Source: Dulcicalothrix desertica PCC 7102
GTDB lineage: Bacteria; Cyanobacteriota; Cyanobacteriia; Cyanobacteriales; Nostocaceae
Reading direction: 5' to 3'
Assembly: GCF_003991905.1 (NCBI RefSeq)
Contig: NZ_RSCL01000011.1
Span: 293,955 to 357,954 of the forward strand
Length of the DNA stretch: 64,000 bases
Shown: one piece after another, positions 61,672-64,000 of the stretch
How positions within the stretch are numbered: position 1 is the first letter of the stretch
Layout: each line of letters opens with the position of its first letter
Notes under the pieces: model-generated
Databases searched by the model: none
What the model was told of the DNA's origin: nothing
Seen by the model: the letters and a program-made list of their open reading frames with translations, nothing else
Position numbers and translations under genes: made by a program

Positions 61672-62619
61672 TTATTCTTTAATAAGGCGCCTGACCTGCT
61701 CCACAGGAAGTTTAAGCGCCGAAGCTACTTGTTCAACACTTAAGCCCATAGCTAATAATTCAGGTATAGCACCGTTTCGAGATTCCTCAGCTTCAAGCCT
61801 AGCTTGTTCAGCCTGAAATTTTTTCTGTTCGGCTTTAATTCTTGCTTGTTCAGCCTGACTTTTTTCCTGTTCGGCTTTAATTCTTGCTTGTTCAGCCTGA
61901 TCTTTTTCCTGTTCAGCTTTAATTCTTGCTTGTTCAGCCTGATCTTTTTCCTGTTCAGCTTTAATTCTTGCTTGTTCAGCCTGAAGTTCTTTTTGTTTAG
62001 CTTCAAGCCGACCTTTCTCACTCTCTTTAGGGCTTAGAAGCATATCCCCGGTTTGAGGGTCAAAGAAACGTAGTTCGTCATATATTAAACGTAAATCTAA
62101 ATTTAAAACGCTGCTATGTATAGAAAAACTGCCATCAGGTAATATGTCTCGTTGTATTGGCTCATACGTGTTGGATGAATTTAACCTGAAACCTTTTAAG
62201 TTAGGATTAAGGTACTGTTCTTCTGGGTCGTATTGGAAATATTCTGTAACTCCTAATGAAGCATACTTGCTTGGTTTTGTTGTTTCATCTTCTTCTTGGG
62301 TTGATTCAGAAGTTATCTCAATTACAAAATCAGGTGCTTTGTTGTTTTCCTCCCAAAGTTTATAACTAAGACGCTCCTTTTTTCTAATTCCAAATACCAC
62401 AAATACATCAGGAGCAATTACAGCACCTGGATCACCTTGTATATAATAGATAAATAGATTCCCTGAAACGTAAACATCTGTACGATTTTGAAAATATATA
62501 TCTAAAGCATTAACACAGTAAAATAAATAATTGCGCGCTGGGTCGCTCTCTGCCATTGGCTTACCATCAGAGTAAGGGTAGATAATCTCGGCGTTAAGTT
62601 GGTTACTGAATGTGGTCAT
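61672..62619 (-). CDS. Uma2-family protein with expanded coiled coil (paralogue 2)
   Basis: A 315-residue paralogue of the neighbouring Uma2 gene, about 130 bp upstream of it. The core is almost the same (VIAPDVFVVFG, FVIEITSESTQEEDETTKPS, YASLGVTEYFQYDP). The tail carries extra 14-residue coiled-coil units (AEQARIKAEQEKDQ), making it 32 residues longer than its neighbour, and ends LLAMGLSVEQVASALKLPVE. The core and the C-terminal motif are conserved while the tail length varies, so the coil probably sets spacing between nuclease and C-terminal helix-turn-helix. Confidence 0.88.
   Translation of the reverse strand: MTTFSNQLNAEIIYPYSDGKPMAESDPARNYLFYCVNALDIYFQNRTDVYVSGNLFIYYIQGDPGAVIAPDVFVVFGIRKKERLSYKLWEENNKAPDFVIEITSESTQEEDETTKPSKYASLGVTEYFQYDPEEQYLNPNLKGFRLNSSNTYEPIQRDILPDGSFSIHSSVLNLDLRLIYDELRFFDPQTGDMLLSPKESEKGRLEAKQKELQAEQARIKAEQEKDQAEQARIKAEQEKDQAEQARIKAEQEKSQAEQARIKAEQKKFQAEQARLEAEESRNGAIPELLAMGLSVEQVASALKLPVEQVRRLIKE
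61800..61995 (-). repeat. 42-bp in-frame tandem repeats in the Uma2 tail
   Basis: About four to five units of 42 bp (14 codons, AEQARIKAEQEKDQ) with high identity at the DNA level, including synonymous positions. This shows recent expansion by slippage or unequal crossover. One hydrophobic heptad step every 14 residues keeps the coil in register. Confidence 0.85.
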
Positions 62620-62781
62620 GGCTATAAAGACCTCAACTTAAATTAAGACTGAACTTAAGATAGCATGTTTAGCTGTAAAATAATATTTAAATACTATGAA
62701 GTTATTTAGTTCTAAAAGCCAATATATTTATTAAAAAATGTAAATATTCTATCAGCAGGTAAAAAATATTACTCTAGGCTA

Positions 62782-63939
62782 TCACTTGCCAATTTCAAGT
62801 TTTGCAATTGAATCAATTGCCACATTCGCATTTCTGAGAATTTCAAATGCTTCATCATCAGATATTTTCAAAGTTTCAAGCTTATCTGAATTAAAACAAA
62901 TTGAAACTAAGCCTTCTACTTCTAGAGTATCGTCTTTTTCTGCGTGATAGTAAAGGTAACTACAATCATCTATTGAAAGATTTTCCAATTCTTCCTCGTC
63001 CAAATTTGAATACTCTTCTCTCATCATAAAATAAGAAAGTGTACATTTTACCTTTAGAGAAAATGGAATTATAAATTTATTTTCACCATCAAGTTTAACT
63101 TCTTCTAGCTTGAAAACGATTTTTATTATATCTTCAACATCAGTAATTTCAGCTTCGTCCAAACCGTCGGCAGTAGTTATATCTACTGCAACTGTTTCTT
63201 CTTGAATTTGCAAAGCTAAAACTGATTTGATTTGAGATGTTACAAACGTTTGATTGGAATAAATGATATCTATAAGTTTTTGAAGGTTACTGATATGATT
63301 TTCAAGCCTAGGTAAATCAGAGTCATCTTTCCAATGTTTAGCTATATTCTGGACTGCTGTAAGTCTTAAATATAGACTATCTTCAGATTTTACACTATGT
63401 TTAAGAATTTCCAAAATATTTGGCTTCTCCTGTGAACCACTAGCTAAATTTTTTCTTACAGATTGCTCTTCGTCTATTTGATTAACTTGAGTAACAGGTA
63501 CATGTAAGACGGTATTTTCTAAATTTTCTTCAATTATAAACTCCCAGGTATCGCTACGGCTACTACCAAACTTTAATTGCATTCCTGATTGTAATCGTAC
63601 TTCTTCGTGGTGAATTCGTTGCCATGTTCCAGATTGATAAATTAACGTGCCTGCCGTTGAATCATCGCGCAAATAGTAATTTTGCTCTAATTTAGTATCA
63701 ATAAAACTATCGCGGCAAATAATTTGAGCGTGTTGCCTAGAAACCAACAAATCAGGAATTATAATGTTGTTGTCTGTAGTACGACCGATACGAGTAACAG
63801 GAGTTGAAAGTAATTGCTTGTCACTATCGAAAAGTAGTCGCAGCGAAGCCACAGGGAAAGATTTGTTGAATTCTGGTAAAGAAGTAGGCAGTGCCGATGT
63901 GCTTTCATTCAAGCTACGAAGTAAGTAAGTCGGCGCCAA
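62782..63939 (-). CDS. FHA-domain protein
   Basis: A 385-residue protein. Residues about 30-140 are an FHA phosphothreonine-binding domain: RIGRTTDNNIIIPDLLVSRQHAQI includes the conserved GR, S and H residues, then YLRDDSTAGTLIY and FGSSRSDTWEF. The remainder is acidic and probably helical then beta (LRLTAVQNIAKHWKDDSDLP, VAVDITTADGLDEAEITDVE), with no known domain recognised. FHA proteins dock onto Thr-phosphorylated partners of Ser/Thr kinases. The only upstream start in frame is TTG at 63939, which overlaps a GGCGCC site; the frame closes 9 bp further upstream. Confidence 0.82.
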   Translation of the reverse strand: MAPTYLLRSLNESTSALPTSLPEFNKSFPVASLRLLFDSDKQLLSTPVTRIGRTTDNNIIIPDLLVSRQHAQIICRDSFIDTKLEQNYYLRDDSTAGTLIYQSGTWQRIHHEEVRLQSGMQLKFGSSRSDTWEFIIEENLENTVLHVPVTQVNQIDEEQSVRKNLASGSQEKPNILEILKHSVKSEDSLYLRLTAVQNIAKHWKDDSDLPRLENHISNLQKLIDIIYSNQTFVTSQIKSVLALQIQEETVAVDITTADGLDEAEITDVEDIIKIVFKLEEVKLDGENKFIIPFSLKVKCTLSYFMMREEYSNLDEEELENLSIDDCSYLYYHAEKDDTLEVEGLVSICFNSDKLETLKISDDEAFEILRNANVAIDSIAKLEIGK

Positions 63940-64000
63940 TAAACCAAACTATGTAAAGATATATAAATACGGAAATGCATCTACATGAGGTAACACAGCT

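Larger units (their letters stand above)
491..63937. repeat. Genome-wide style iterated palindrome GGCGCC (about 98 copies in window)
   Basis: Reading through the window I counted about 98 GGCGCC sites, in coding and non-coding DNA and in all frames; about 4 are expected from base composition. Examples: 2923, 5840, 16263, 24244, 35807, 46648, 55579. Flanking bases vary (TGGCGCCA, AGGCGCCT, CGGCGCCG), so the core is the hexamer. I saw no GCGATCGC (HIP1). The count is by eye and may be off by a few. Confidence 0.85.

Noticed and set aside
61804..62037. Plus-strand frame with repeated FSLxFFLFxFNSCL units
   Set aside because: Antisense translation of the 42-bp coiled-coil repeats of the Uma2 gene; not a membrane protein gene.
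1..64000. tRNA and rRNA genes
   Set aside because: I looked for T-arm motifs (GGTTCGAATCC type) and rRNA conserved blocks in the gaps and recognised none; a tRNA scan would settle it.

Overview
The window comes from a filamentous, probably heterocyst-forming cyanobacterium (Nostocales, Calothrix/Rivularia/Tolypothrix-like). The evidence is a kaiABC clock cluster whose kaiA is the short form lacking the N-terminal pseudo-receiver domain, a photosystem II S4-domain protein, a cyanobacterial-type ssb, Uma2-family nucleases, giant kinase/AAA/diguanylate-cyclase proteins, a two-partner-secretion haemagglutinin, and many dispersed hairpin repeats typical of these genomes. The usual cyanobacterial highly iterated palindrome GCGATCGC was not seen. 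The hexamer GGCGCC appears instead roughly 98 times by hand count, against about 4 expected at ~40% GC. No rRNA, tRNA or CRISPR array was recognised.

Layout. 0-2 kb: a GT1 glycosyltransferase and an FkbM methyltransferase interrupted by one in-frame TAA. 2.8-14.3 kb: a five-gene minus-strand operon for secreted DUF11-repeat surface proteins and a large outer-membrane beta-barrel protein; this is the most system-like and least characterised locus. 15-25 kb: ssb, a MalK-type ABC ATPase, a HEAT-repeat lipoprotein, a glutathionyl-hydroquinone reductase-like protein, a HicA/HicB toxin-antitoxin pair beside a decayed partial copy, mnmA, a SPOR-like secreted protein, a bifunctional NAD(P)HX repair enzyme and one unknown gene. 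25.8-38 kb: an unusually long carotenoid oxygenase, a 1.8 kaa kinase-ATPase-GAF-PAS-GGDEF protein with an NFG in place of DFG, a membrane-anchored coiled-coil protein and a haemagglutinin-domain exoprotein. 38-45.9 kb: a DUF433/DUF5615 toxin-antitoxin-like pair, an SDR, a PAP2 phosphatase, a cyclophilin, PSII-S4, a GNAT, two conserved unknowns and a TolC-type channel. 45.9-52.3 kb: kaiC-kaiB-kaiA on the minus strand, with a large CBS-PAS-histidine kinase-receiver protein diverging from kaiA. 52.3-64 kb: a GT39 transferase, a metallophosphoesterase, three Uma2 proteins, a tnpB remnant, pcrA/uvrD, small unknowns and an FHA protein.

Repeats shape this segment strongly. Dispersed palindromes sit at gene ends. 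Two tandem arrays (16 bp x9 and 14 bp x7) fill gaps between convergent genes and both adjoin the same dispersed hairpin. In at least three genes, repeat DNA contributes, or appears to contribute, protein sequence: the N-terminus of the barrel protein, the C-terminus of the GT39 protein, and a possible false N-terminal extension at 20.8-21.0 kb.
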